The notes under the pieces were generated by a model, which was not told the origin of the DNA, did no database searches, and was given only the letters and a program-made list of their open reading frames with translations. Shown here piece by piece: positions 10,618 to 21,095 of a DNA stretch of 52,500 bases; position 1 is the first letter of the stretch, and every line of letters starts with the position of its first letter. The DNA comes from Bigelowiella natans CCMP2755 (taxonomy: Eukaryota > Cercozoa > Chlorarachniophyceae), in contig ADNK01000748.1 of assembly GCA_000320545.1 (NCBI GenBank), positions 1-52,500 on the forward strand, read 5' to 3'. The position numbers and the translations under genes are program-made.

Positions 10618-13600
10618 ATGTCACAGCAGCTAGAAGAACAGCAGGACTTTGGCTCGCAGGCCGTGCAAGGGCACGAGCAGAAACAGGAAAGGAAGGGCGA
10701 TACGGACGCTAAGGAAGGAGGAGGAACACCTCCACAGGCACCGCCGGGACCAGCACCCGGGATTAAGAAAGCAGATGCAGCAGCAGAGGCACTGGAGAAC
10801 TTCTACGAGGCGGACGACGAGGACGTGGCCGCCGAAAGCAAGAAGGTCGTAATGGCATTACGAGCCTTGCGACCCAGGGCGAGCAACTACGCCAAACTGA
10901 AAGTATCGATAGAATACAAGTATCAGACACATGATGTTTGGGCAGCTATCATGCAGGACATCATGGATTACGAAGCAGACTTACCTCCAGAGTGGGCAGC
11001 TTTGTTTAGGAACGACGGGGGTCTGGGCGCCTCGCGGGGGACGACCCAGAGCACCGTCAAGCAGCAGCAGCCGGTACAGCGGAACACCCAGTTCATGTCT
11101 GTTAAAACAGCACCGGTTATGATAACGAAATACAACGGGAAAAGAGGTGAGGCAAGGAGGTGGTGGAAGAACGCTAGGAGTATACTCTGCGACTTTACCC
11201 CTAACCCCACCGAAAACGACAAGCTCAAATGGCTAGCTATAATAAAGCAAGCCATGGACCTTTACGAGACAGGCAGGACCCGGATCAGGCAGCTAGAGAA
11301 AATACACACTACAGTTAGTGGGCTACGAGACGTTGAGGCGATAATGAAGGCTTTTGTAAATGAACAGGATGCTAACTCCCTACCCCAGGCTATTAGAAAA
11401 TACAGAGCAATGATGCAGCATGAGAGAGAACCTGTTAGAGACTTTGCCACGCGCTTCCAGGATATGATCGACGAACTACATGATTTTAATTACAACACAG
11501 GTGATGATCAGGCAAGGTTTGAAGAGTTCAAGTTAAAGATAAAGGAATCCACTTACGTTACGGAGAAAGGCTACACCACGATGGAGGCAGCAGTGCAGGC
11601 TATATCCCTACGCGAGCAGGAGCAGGACCGCAAGTTTACCAGCCCTAAGGTACCTGGCATAGGAAACATTAACGCTATTAAGCCGCAGCGAGACTGGTAC
11701 AAGGACAGGGAAGGTAACCGACGTTGCGGATACTGCTCACGTAAAGGGAAACACACCGCTAAAGACTGCAGAGACAGGAAAGAAGGACGACCCAGGATGA
11801 CGATCAGGCAGCTCAACGAACACTACGAGAAGTTAAAGAGAAAGAAAGGCAGAGGACAAGGATATAACAACAGCAAATGGCAAGGCAGCAACAACGGGAA
11901 GAACAATAAATATAAGAACAAAAAGCAGAACAGTATCAATGCTATACAGCAGCAGATAAACGGAATATTAGATCACCTTAAGCAGGCGCCGACGAAGACA
12001 GCAGTACCAGCAACGCAGGACCAAGACAAGCCCATGACCCTAGACGACATAAAGAACTTAGGAGTATGCAACATTAATGACGAAGACGCTAACAGGACTA
12101 TCAAAGTTGCTATGACCAAGGTTAAAGTTAAAGACAGCTACGGAGACTACAAGAAACTACCTGCCCTTTGGGATAGTGGCAGCATGCCGAAGTCCTTCAT
12201 AAGCCTAAGCACAGTAAGAAGGTTAGGACTATTGGATCAAGTGACTAAGAAAGAACGTAAATATGCTCAAGCAGACGGAAGCTCTTCCATGAAGACCGTC
12301 GGTGAGCTAATGCTAAAGCTACAGATACCTGGCAGCGACGCGGAGACCCAAATCAAGACCCGAGTAGCCATGACTTTATCCATGGAACTACTCCTCGGAC
12401 AGGATGCCCTAGAAAAATTAGGGGGGATCATATCATTCTACAATCACAAGATATACTTTGCTAAGTTGCCAAAGAAGTCAGGCAGGACCATCAGCCAGAA
12501 CATGATACGGCTTGACGAGTGGACCTCTGAGTCAAGCGTTAATGCGTTAGAGTTTATGGACCTAGCGGACAACAAGCTACCTACACCTACCGAGCTACGG
12601 AAGAAGAACCCCGGCAAGACCATCCGACAGATAACGGAGCTACTGGACAAGACCCCCCCAGCTGATGATTGGGATATCGACAAAGGCAAAAAGTACATTA
12701 ATAAAATATTAAACGAGAAGTACTCTGACATCACCAAGCCGACGACGAAGCCCTCCAGCAAGCTTACCCCAGTAAAGATCGAGCTAAAGAAGGGATACGA
12801 AGAGTGCATCATCAATGACCCAGAACATAGGCGACCGGAAGCGGACTGGGAAAAGATAGAGTGGCAGATCAATGAATGGGCAAAGGAAGGGAAGATAGAG
12901 CCAAGCAACTCACCATGGAACGTGAGACATGTGCTAGCTAAGAAACCTACTTACCCTTTCTTCCGCCTGGCGCACAACTTCATCCGCCACAACCGAGTAA
13001 TAAAGAGGATCCAGACACCTACACCAAGGATAGATGACGTTATTGAACACGTCATAGGATACAAATACTACTCTTCCCTAGATAAAAATGAATCATACAT
13101 GCAGACACCCATCCACAAAACCTCCCGCCCCATTACCGCGTTCTCCAGCAGGCACAGGAAGTGGCACTTCGTCGTATTCCCTTACGGCCTAAGCATATCA
13201 GGGGATGCGTTCAGTAGTCAGAACTACAGGGCATACACACATGATGGGATGGCGTCTGTGTTGTGGGTGTTTGTGTTTGTGTATGTGGATGATGACATAA
13301 TATGTACCAACACAGTCGTCGCTCAGATCTTCCTCCTGGAAAATATATTTATTAGGTTTGCACACTTCGGTTTTACTATTAGACTGCAGAAGTGTACATT
13401 CCTAGCTACAAGAATCAAGTGGTGTGGATATTACCTGGAGCAAGGCCGCATCACCCCAAACCCCGAGAAAGTAGCAGCACTACAGCAAGCCCCTAAACCT
13501 AAGAATGCAAAGGAGTTAAAGTCATTCTTGCAGACTGCAGCTTGGATACTACGTAGGTTCTCCCCTACCTACGCTAGGACTGCAGCTGCTTTTACTACTG

Positions 13601-15591
13601 CTTACCGGAAGGAGAACTCTGTAGGCCTCAGCTTCGCTAAGGTGTGGGCCAAGGCTGGCCTTGATGCCCACTTCGATAACCTAATAAAGTTATGCAGCAA
13701 CACCCTATTGAATGCTAAGCTAGACACTACTAGACCAGCTACCCTATGGACAGACTGGTCTAAGCTAGGTATGGCTGCTGTACTTACCCAAGACCAGCAG
13801 ATCATACGGGTGTGGGGCAGGGCCTGCACAGCAGCTGAGGCCAAGTACAGCCCTACAAAAGGAGAGTATAAAGCCATGACTGAGGCGCAGAGGAAACTAA
13901 GATACTACCTGCTGTCGGTGCCCAGCTTCACCTTAATGACTGACCACAAGCCCCTCCTAGGCATCGACCGCAAGCTCGAAGCGCCTAACGATGAGTATGC
14001 AGCTATGAGGGCGGACACGGAAGAGTTTAGGGACAAGAGGACAGTGGTCTACGCACCAGGAGACAAGCAGCTTGCTGACTATTTCAGCAGGCTGTTCGAA
14101 AAGAAAGTCCCTACCCAGGTCACCCCTATGGTTAACGCGATTACCTTCGAGGACGGCGACTTCCTGCCTGAGCCAGAGGAGCTCCAGCACCTTCAAGAAC
14201 ACCTGGATAAATACAAACACAAGCATGAGGTACTTAGTGATAGGATATATGTATACACTAATAATGTTAGGCGTACCTACGTGCCACGGCGGACCAGGGG
14301 AGCCCTTCTCTTTACCGCCCATGGACCTGCACACGTAGGAGAAAACCATATCACTGCTCTACTCTACCATTACTACTGGCCCTACAAGCTAAAAGAGATA
14401 AGGACATACCTGCGTGGCTGCAGGTGCTCCAGCTTGAAGGCGGCAGGCGTCGCCACCAAGGAGTCCAGCAAGAGCCGTGCATCTAAGAAAATCAAAGCAA
14501 GGAACTTCTTAGATATCGTGCAAATTGATGTTTATAAGTACGATGGCTATCACTACCTTACCTTCGTTGATGTGGCCACTGGAAAGTGCTGGGTTAAAAA
14601 GATTATCAAGGTCAACGTTGCTAAGAAGAACAAAGGCTTATATAAGCAGAGGCTTACTAACTGCTACCGTACCTGGGAGTCTGAGCTCCAGGCTATCCCT
14701 GATGAAGTTAGCATAAACAAGATACCAAAGAAGTTACATGTGGATAATGAGACCTCTCTTCTACAGCTACCACACCCTAATATTGATGCCTCACCTGTAT
14801 ACTATGCCCAGTCCAACTCCAAGGTAGAGCGACTCCACCGCACCTTGGCCAACCTAAGCAGGATAAATAGCACCACACCAGACAAGATACAAGGGTTAGT
14901 AAACGACACCTTCACGTCTGGGGGAGGTATCAAGGATAAGGAGAGGGAAGAAGGCGACGACAACGACGACGATACCGAGAGCGAAGACGAGAAGGTCCCG
15001 TACGATGGCCGAGTTCTAAAGGAAGGACAGTATGTTAGGGCCAAGGTAAATCTGAGATCGAGAAATAAACAAGACCCCTTCTGGGGTGGCGTTGCAAAGG
15101 TTACCGAGAGGAAGGGGAGGAAGCAGTACTACATCTATGATGGGAACAGGGTCACCTTGCGCCACATCAGTCACCTAAAGAATTATGATATCGGTGAGAA
15201 GCTCCTAGAGGATGTTAAAGTAAACCCTACTGTGTGGGAGCGAGCAATGCCTTGTTTAGGACCCCGACCTAAGTTCGATGTGGAATATGGAAACAATAAG
15301 GTCAGGGTGAACGACGATTGGCGCATGAAGATTGTCTATCTAGGCTACCCTGGATTACGAAATATGGAGAGGGTAGCTATGAAAATAAAGGACGGAAAAT
15401 ATCAGCTACTCTACCTAGCTGTTCCCGACTTACCCTTTGAGCACTGGTATAAGGTCCTGGGGGACCTTGATGCAGAGGGCTGGTATGGACACGAACCTAA
15501 GGACGAAGGTGAGTTCTGGGTAAGCGACAAAGGAGATAAGGTTAGAGAGGAATCTATTACCTGGTGGTTGGTGAAGTTCCGAAAGCGATGA
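10618..15591 (+). CDS. Gag-Pol polyprotein of the Ty3-type retrotransposon
   Basis: One continuous 1657-residue frame, so Gag and Pol are made as one chain with no frameshift site. Seen along it: a Gag-like region; a zinc knuckle beginning at Cys370 with spacing C-x2-C-x5-H-x4-C, one residue longer than the usual CCHC; a retropepsin-type DSG at Asp519; reverse transcriptase with the catalytic YVDD at 889-892; RNase H with its first Asp at 1046 followed by TDHKPL; and integrase with an N-terminal zinc site starting near His1235 and catalytic Asp1304, Asp1376 and Glu1404. A GPY/F-like module is near residues 1465-1520 and roughly 130 further residues of unknown nature end the chain. Integrase deviates in two ways: the zinc site ends C-x-C rather than C-x2-C, and the second Asp to Glu gap is 27 rather than about 35 residues. 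ATG 10618 lies 39 bp after the 5' LTR. Confidence 0.95.
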   Translation: MSQQLEEQQDFGSQAVQGHEQKQERKGDTDAKEGGGTPPQAPPGPAPGIKKADAAAEALENFYEADDEDVAAESKKVVMALRALRPRASNYAKLKVSIEYKYQTHDVWAAIMQDIMDYEADLPPEWAALFRNDGGLGASRGTTQSTVKQQQPVQRNTQFMSVKTAPVMITKYNGKRGEARRWWKNARSILCDFTPNPTENDKLKWLAIIKQAMDLYETGRTRIRQLEKIHTTVSGLRDVEAIMKAFVNEQDANSLPQAIRKYRAMMQHEREPVRDFATRFQDMIDELHDFNYNTGDDQARFEEFKLKIKESTYVTEKGYTTMEAAVQAISLREQEQDRKFTSPKVPGIGNINAIKPQRDWYKDREGNRRCGYCSRKGKHTAKDCRDRKEGRPRMTIRQLNEHYEKLKRKKGRGQGYNNSKWQGSNNGKNNKYKNKKQNSINAIQQQINGILDHLKQAPTKTAVPATQDQDKPMTLDDIKNLGVCNINDEDANRTIKVAMTKVKVKDSYGDYKKLPALWDSGSMPKSFISLSTVRRLGLLDQVTKKERKYAQADGSSSMKTVGELMLKLQIPGSDAETQIKTRVAMTLSMELLLGQDALEKLGGIISFYNHKIYFAKLPKKSGRTISQNMIRLDEWTSESSVNALEFMDLADNKLPTPTELRKKNPGKTIRQITELLDKTPPADDWDIDKGKKYINKILNEKYSDITKPTTKPSSKLTPVKIELKKGYEECIINDPEHRRPEADWEKIEWQINEWAKEGKIEPSNSPWNVRHVLAKKPTYPFFRLAHNFIRHNRVIKRIQTPTPRIDDVIEHVIGYKYYSSLDKNESYMQTPIHKTSRPITAFSSRHRKWHFVVFPYGLSISGDAFSSQNYRAYTHDGMASVLWVFVFVYVDDDIICTNTVVAQIFLLENIFIRFAHFGFTIRLQKCTFLATRIKWCGYYLEQGRITPNPEKVAALQQAPKPKNAKELKSFLQTAAWILRRFSPTYARTAAAFTTAYRKENSVGLSFAKVWAKAGLDAHFDNLIKLCSNTLLNAKLDTTRPATLWTDWSKLGMAAVLTQDQQIIRVWGRACTAAEAKYSPTKGEYKAMTEAQRKLRYYLLSVPSFTLMTDHKPLLGIDRKLEAPNDEYAAMRADTEEFRDKRTVVYAPGDKQLADYFSRLFEKKVPTQVTPMVNAITFEDGDFLPEPEELQHLQEHLDKYKHKHEVLSDRIYVYTNNVRRTYVPRRTRGALLFTAHGPAHVGENHITALLYHYYWPYKLKEIRTYLRGCRCSSLKAAGVATKESSKSRASKKIKARNFLDIVQIDVYKYDGYHYLTFVDVATGKCWVKKIIKVNVAKKNKGLYKQRLTNCYRTWESELQAIPDEVSINKIPKKLHVDNETSLLQLPHPNIDASPVYYAQSNSKVERLHRTLANLSRINSTTPDKIQGLVNDTFTSGGGIKDKEREEGDDNDDDTESEDEKVPYDGRVLKEGQYVRAKVNLRSRNKQDPFWGGVAKVTERKGRKQYYIYDGNRVTLRHISHLKNYDIGEKLLEDVKVNPTVWERAMPCLGPRPKFDVEYGNNKVRVNDDWRMKIVYLGYPGLRNMERVAMKIKDGKYQLLYLAVPDLPFEHWYKVLGDLDAEGWYGHEPKDEGEFWVSDKGDKVREESITWWLVKFRKR

Positions 15592-15634
15592 AGGTCTAAG
15601 GGAATAAGGAAGGAAGGAAGGAGCAACGTGACTT

Positions 15635-15642
15635 GGGGGAGG
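15635..15642 (+). other. Polypurine tract of the retrotransposon
   Basis: GGGGGAGG abuts the first base of the 3' LTR, the position where plus-strand DNA synthesis is primed in LTR elements. Confidence 0.75.
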
Positions 15643-15968
15643 TGTAGCGCGTACCACTACGCGGGCACAAGTCACGTGCGACAACAAAGGGGTTGTCGCG
15701 GATATAGAATATAGATAACGTAGATATTAATACAGCATAGGCACGTGGGTTCCGGCGGGACTCATGGCAGCACACCGGAAGTGTGCTGCCCCACGTGCGG
15801 CGGCATTCGCGAAAGCTTCGCGAATGATTACGCAGTGCACGATTTAATAAAAATATAATCTTTAATAAAAATAAACACAACTCTTCAAAAGGAAGCAAAC
15901 GTGCCTTTCCCCCCCCCTGCCTACTTGTGCACGTAGCGCCTCGGCCTGTGAACACCTTACGCGCAACA
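15643..15968 (+). repeat. 3' LTR of the Ty3-type element
   Basis: Same 326 bases as 10253-10578, offset by exactly 5390. The TAGC duplication follows directly at 15969-15972. Confidence 0.95.
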
Positions 15969-15972
15969 TAGC

Positions 15973-16747
15973 AGAGCCTCAACAACACTCGTTGCAAGGA
16001 CTTGTCAGCACCCTGTTGGTGAAGAGACACAAAAAATCAGCTGCTCTAATAGCACCGACCATTGCTTCTCACAAAGACGTCAATGGCTCTAATTGTATCT
16101 AGATCGTAGAAACACATGCCCTTCTGTTCCGCAAGTCTGGCCAGTGTCTGTCCTTCGATGTGGAGTTGCCGAAAAGAAAAAAGAGGTGCACTGCCAAAAA
16201 AGGCGGCCGGATCTTTCGAAATGTTTGTGCGGTTCAGAAAGAAAGTCCCCACGTTTTGCACTGCGCCATGAACAACACTGTGTCGCAAAGCTGGAAAGCT
16301 CTCTTTCACACGTTCCGCAAATCCATTTCTCGAGATTTTTCAGAACAAGAACAATCGGCAAATTGATCGTCGCCAACAACAAACAGCCTGCGAATGAACA
16401 CGCACAAGTGAAAGCACAGAAAACACAGGCGTCAGCCAGGTCGCATTTGGTGGGAAAAACAGAAGTTACAAGAAAATGAGGTGAATAAAGCACCAAAATC
16501 GCCTGGAATTCGCACCATTTTTAGATGTCGAGCGCCTACTGCCTACTCGTAGACGCGTAGGTGTCATTGCAGATTGGGAAAGATCTCCCTCATTATTCAC
16601 TGAGCAGCCTCTAAGCTACCTCTCCTCTGACAATCCATTCATTCATGCAAACTACGATGCAAAAGTAGGCTCTTTACGAATTTCAACAGCAAGGAGTTAT
16701 TCATTTGATCTCAGCGACAAAATTGGAGTTTTGAAGTCCTCTGTAAA
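15973..16747. other. Intergenic upstream of the RBR ligase gene; holds a dispersed repeat fragment
   Basis: No convincing gene. Bases 16334-16446 resemble 28703-28781 (see repeat entry). The last 200 bases, AT-richer, should contain the promoter and 5' leader of the RBR gene. Short open frames here on either strand carry no recognisable motif. Confidence 0.5.
16334..16446 (+). repeat. Dispersed repeat, copy 1
   Basis: Shares several blocks in the same order with 28703-28781, including TTTTTCAGAACAA, ACAACAAACAGCCTGCGAAT and GAAAGCACAG, and further ACAGGCGTCAGC. The second copy lacks about 30 bases of internal sequence present here. The relationship looks like two diverged copies of a non-coding repeat. 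Confidence 0.7.
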
Positions 16748-19700
16748 ATGAGTTATTGGCCCGAATGGGTCTCTGATTGGGACTCCGATCGGCCCTCCGC
16801 GCCAATGGAGGACGTACCGGACTTTTCAAAAGATTATCCTTCTCTAAACTCGCCTCTAAACTCGCCTCGTGTCAATATTGAGCCAAACATTAATTCTCCC
16901 AGATGGCCCTCAAAGCAGAATTATGTATCGGACGTACCGAAATGCTTGCCTCGTGTAAGTAGTAAGCCAGAGAGGAAAGCGAAGATGCCGAAAGAAGCAG
17001 AAAAGCCCAAAGATAGTCTAGGACTGCCTGAGACTCTTCTTATTGGCAGCTATGGGGGTGGAGAAGCAATGCAGATGGCAAGGGTCATAAGCAGGTTTGA
17101 GCTCAGTCCCAACGATATTGACAAGAAGTTTTTCTTGGAGAAGGCAGATAAGGTTTTGAAGGTCGAGGGAAAACCAAAAATTAAAACAATTAGAGATTTT
17201 CAATGGTTTCACTCAGTACAGGTTTCCAGTCGTGTGTATGGATCCCTTATCGACTCAATCAATATAATGGCCCATGGGAGGATATTCAAAGGCCGTAAAC
17301 GTTTCGACAACTTGCAGAAGTATCCTCTGATTTACTTTTCTCCCATTCATGGAGTGGCGGGTACGAAGTATACTCGAGTGAACGTGAAAGATCCAGCTAT
17401 TCTTCTTCCAGAAACTTTTCGTAGGGCAGATCAGCACGTCCACACGGTAGACATCGATGACCAGCCTCGATTTGGATCGGACATGGTAATACTATCACAT
17501 TCGTTACATGCTACCGATCTCCAATGATGCATATGATTTATATATTATCTCTCTAGGCAAAGATCTTCTTGGATCTTTCTTCTGAGTACTCAGCGATGAC
17601 TGTCTGCTGTATTGACGACAAGGACTGCGTTGCAGAGGTGGTGCGTATAGTCATCCTTGGCCCAAATCTTGAGGTACAGCTTCAGAGAAGAAAGAATATC
17701 ATATTTGCCAAATTTAGACCTCATGTATATTGTTGATCTGCAGGGTAGGTATGAGACGGGCTTGAGCAAGCTGAAAACTGACGACAGGGAAAAAAAGGGA
17801 CCAGAGACATATTTGAAAGATTTTGCAGAAAGGGAGTTCAAAGGGGAGAGTCACGTCATCAAATGGATTCACACTGGGGACCCCGGGCTTGATTTTGTAT
17901 CACCGATCAAGCTACCCTCCAAGAGTATCAAAATGACTATGCAAGAGAAAGTTGCATTTCTTCGCGATTACAATGTGAAGGACCCTATCAAACTACTACA
18001 AGCAAATGGATATGACCCCCATAAGGCGCTGGACCAACATCTAAACTCATCACATCAGGAGGAAAAACACCAGAAAAATATCTGGCAAAAGCGGGTCACG
18101 GATCATACGCAATCACGGACAAATGCAAGAGGAGTCCCGAATAACGCACGGAAAATTATGATGTTGACAGCAAAGGGGGTACCGCGTCAGATAGCTCAAG
18201 ACTTATTGACGAAGGCTTTCGGTGACCCGGATGATGCTTTTGAGATGTTTAAACAGACCCAGAAGCTAGGGATGGATACTGTGTCTCCACCTAAATCCAC
18301 CCCTAAGCATGCGAACTCAGGAGTCCTACCCTACAACAAGCAAATGCACAACAACAGCAACAACAACCAAGATGATTACAAGACAACCCCTGGTTCATTA
18401 GCAAAGGAACAACTCTTAGCACCCACTGAAATCGTCGGCTGGACTATCCAAGAATTTCTTCAGAAGAGGAAAAAGTATCTGAGTAACCCGAAGATTCTTC
18501 TCTCGGCTATCACGATGAATGTAGAACCAAAGGAACAATCGAGAAAATACATTTCCACACTCCATAGTCACGGTTATCAAAATCTCCATGCTTTATCTAC
18601 ACTGCGAATTAATGACTATGTTCATAGTCTTGGATTTATAAGGGGTCATGCAATAATGATAGAAAAAACTGTGAGGGAGATGCAAGCAGTCGAAAAATCT
18701 GCATCATCATCATTCTTCAATCGAGAACTCGCAAAAGTGCGTGGGCAATTGCGGGCTGCACGGCGAGAGATAGGTGCCGCGAAAGAGGGCCAGAGACGAG
18801 CAGAAGCACGTCTGGAAGCAAACAAACGAGAGCTTGAGATCTCAAAGGGGGACCTGAAGAAAGCCCGTAATGAATTGTTAACTTTGCAAGCGGTTAGCTC
18901 TGATCGCGAAAGATCGCTGAGGACTGCTAACGATGAGATCGCTTCCTATAAACTTTTTGCCGATTTATACTCGAAGGAGGTGGAGAAAAACGACTCCCTT
19001 CGCAGTCTCCTAGCACAACAGAAGGCAGGATTCGATGGAAAAGGCCAGGAAGGAAAAGCCAAGGACGCTCAAGAAGAACAAAAAAATCATGCACAAGAAG
19101 AAAAGGAAGATGTCACGGAGTATGTACGTAAAGCTAGGGCAGCCGGAAAGCTGCTCCAGCAAATTTTAAAGGATGGAAGACGAGCAGGATACAAGATGCA
19201 GCACCTGATGTTAGCATATAACGGACGACCAGTACCAGGTAGCAACAAGCCTGTTAGTCGTCCTCAGTCACAGCAGCAGCAAATGGTTCATAATCAGTCT
19301 CAAGAGCAGGTAGTTCATGATGCTGATGAGAAATTGGCCCGCGCTCTGCATGAGGCGGAGGAGAAACGTGCGAGAGATAACCAATTTAGATCGCCCGAAG
19401 TGAATTGCACGGCCTGCATGGAGATGGTGTCTGCCTTGGAAGCGGTTTCTTGCAGAAATCAACGAAACCCGCATCACTATTGCATGGAGTGTTTCACCGG
19501 TATTGTAAATGCAAAGTTGGAAGAAAACAGTCTTGTTGCCTTCTGCTCCGAAGACTGCCCTGCTTTCACTTCGGATGATTTTTACAAAGTGATTGATGAA
19601 AGAGTTAGAAGTCGAATCGATCAAGTACACCGTGACAAGATCGTTGAAGGTGGAGCAGTTCAGAATAGGGATGAACAGACCATCACGTGCCCTCAACCAG

Positions 19701-20326
19701 GATGTGGAAACTTTGAAATCATCGACGATGATGCTGCGAAACAAATGGGTTATAAGTGGACTTGTAAGAAATGCAACGTGTACATTTGTATTCGTTGCTC
19801 CCCACAGGTGAAGCTAGCCGACAGCTTCGAAGAATACTGTAACCTATTAGTTGATGGGGGGGGGCATGAGTGTAAGGAGGACAAGGAGTCAATAATCCAA
19901 GATTTGGTAACATTGTGCGAGAGAGATTGCAGCGTGTTGACGTGTTGTGTTTGTCCAAGCACGAAACCTTGCCTAAAGGAGATTGGATGCAATACCGTCA
20001 GTTGTCCCGATTGCAAGGTGTACATGTGCAACATCTGTGGGAAATTTCTATCATACAACTCGCGTGAGGCTCACGACAAATTCCCACATGATAATGATGT
20101 CCACGGTGAAAATGGTTGCAAGCTATTCGACCATGAGTACAAAGATGATGAGAACTGCGCAGTTGAATGCCGAAGAGAGCGTTCTCAACGAGCTTTCATT
20201 TCAAAAATTGAAGAAAAGGGTTACGATTCAGATTTAGTCGCCACTGTGCTGACGCGTGAGAGGAATAAAAATCAATTTCAAGGCCACACTGGTGTTTATG
20301 AATCGCTTTTGAAGAAATACAGCTGA
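16748..20326 (+). CDS. RBR-type (RING-IBR-RING) E3 ubiquitin ligase, about 1145 aa
   Basis: Predicted E3 that takes ubiquitin from an E2 onto its own RING2 cysteine before substrate transfer. Exons 16748-17485, 17557-17673 and 17744-20326; phases agree. N-terminal 300 residues are not recognised. Next come two UBA-like helical segments (about residues 350-375 and 405-450), a SAM-like region (about 510-605, ending LGFIRGHAIMIEKTVREM), a charged coiled coil (about 615-710) and a Gln-rich linker. The C-terminal RBR starts at Cys840 (NCTACMEM). It has RING1 with CRNQRNPHHYCMECF, an IBR with CPQPGCGNFEI...CKKCNVYICIRC, and RING2 with LKEIGCNTVSCPDC, in which Cys1034 sits at the catalytic position. 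HHARI- and Parkin-type proteins define this layout, but the UBA/SAM/coiled-coil front end is unusual. Mechanism is inferred from the family. Confidence 0.88.
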
Positions 20327-21095
20327 AATTATTTCTCAGATACCACACATCGAGCGTAAAGAGTGAGAATATGTACACTGCATTGGAGTCGTGCTGTTCA
20401 GGAGATTCACATGCAATAATGTAACAATAGAAATGGTGTACACTGTATATTTTGTATATATCTATATATATAGTATATACAGTGTGCACTGTGTCTATAG
20501 TTGTAAACTCAACCTTCAAACATTCACGACTATAGCAAGTACCCACGATGATATGAGATCTGACAGTAATTACAGGTGTGAAACTAACAACTGAGCACGT
20601 ATGCATACAAGCAGTCTCTTACATGAGCTGCATGTACACCTAGCTAGGCATGTATGTGTCATGATATTTGCGTTGTACGCGTGCAGCATGCGCAAATGCA
20701 GAACCATGCGCTCGGTAAATATGTAGCTAGCTTCATCACAGGCTCCATGCATGTCAACATGTCATCATCACATTTTCTAAAGTCATATTATTCATAGAAC
20801 TGCGAGTTTAGTTGCTTTTTGCTTTGGCAAATACCGGTGGTAAGAACAACAATAGATACTGTGTTATTGCAAGCGTAGGCGATGATTGCTTCACCACAAC
20901 AACTGCATCGTTCACTTTGCAGATGACACTGAAATAAGGGCCTCGTGCATGTAATGTAAATTGTCAATGATCAATCCTTAAGTTGCCAAGGATCGATCAC
21001 GGCGGTGTAACATTTGCAACATTTTGAAGAATATCGCTGCCATGCGAGACTTCAGAGTCCAAGGCCCCTCTAGCCCTCGCCTTTTATCATATTCA
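20327..21095. other. 3' flank of RBR gene and intergenic DNA
   Basis: No gene seen. It contains the hairpin at 20436-20489 and scattered TGCATGC-type motifs (20625-20760). Confidence 0.5.
20436..20489 (+). other. Inverted repeat forming a stable hairpin downstream of the RBR stop codon
   Basis: Arms 20436-20449 and 20476-20489 pair over 14 positions (GTGTACACTGTATA with TATACAGTGTGCAC). A single G-U wobble would occur in RNA, and the loop is about 26 nt and AT-rich. It lies about 110 bases after the stop codon, so it may be in the 3' UTR or define transcript processing. The function is not known. Confidence 0.6.

Larger units (their letters stand above)
10249..15972 (+). mobile_element. Intact Ty3-type LTR retrotransposon
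   Basis: The element is bounded by two 326-bp LTRs that start TGTAGCG and end GCGCAACA and appear identical along their length. It is flanked by the 4-bp direct duplication TAGC (10249-10252 and 15969-15972). A purine tract GGGGGAGG sits immediately before the 3' LTR (15635-15642), fitting a polypurine primer for plus-strand synthesis. Between the LTRs is one long ORF with the domain order Gag, protease, RT, RNase H, integrase, diagnostic of the Ty3 (Metaviridae-like) class. A clear tRNA primer-binding site was not recognised after the 5' LTR. Identical LTRs and an open frame point to recent insertion, here about 0.8 kb upstream of the RBR ligase gene. Confidence 0.95.
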
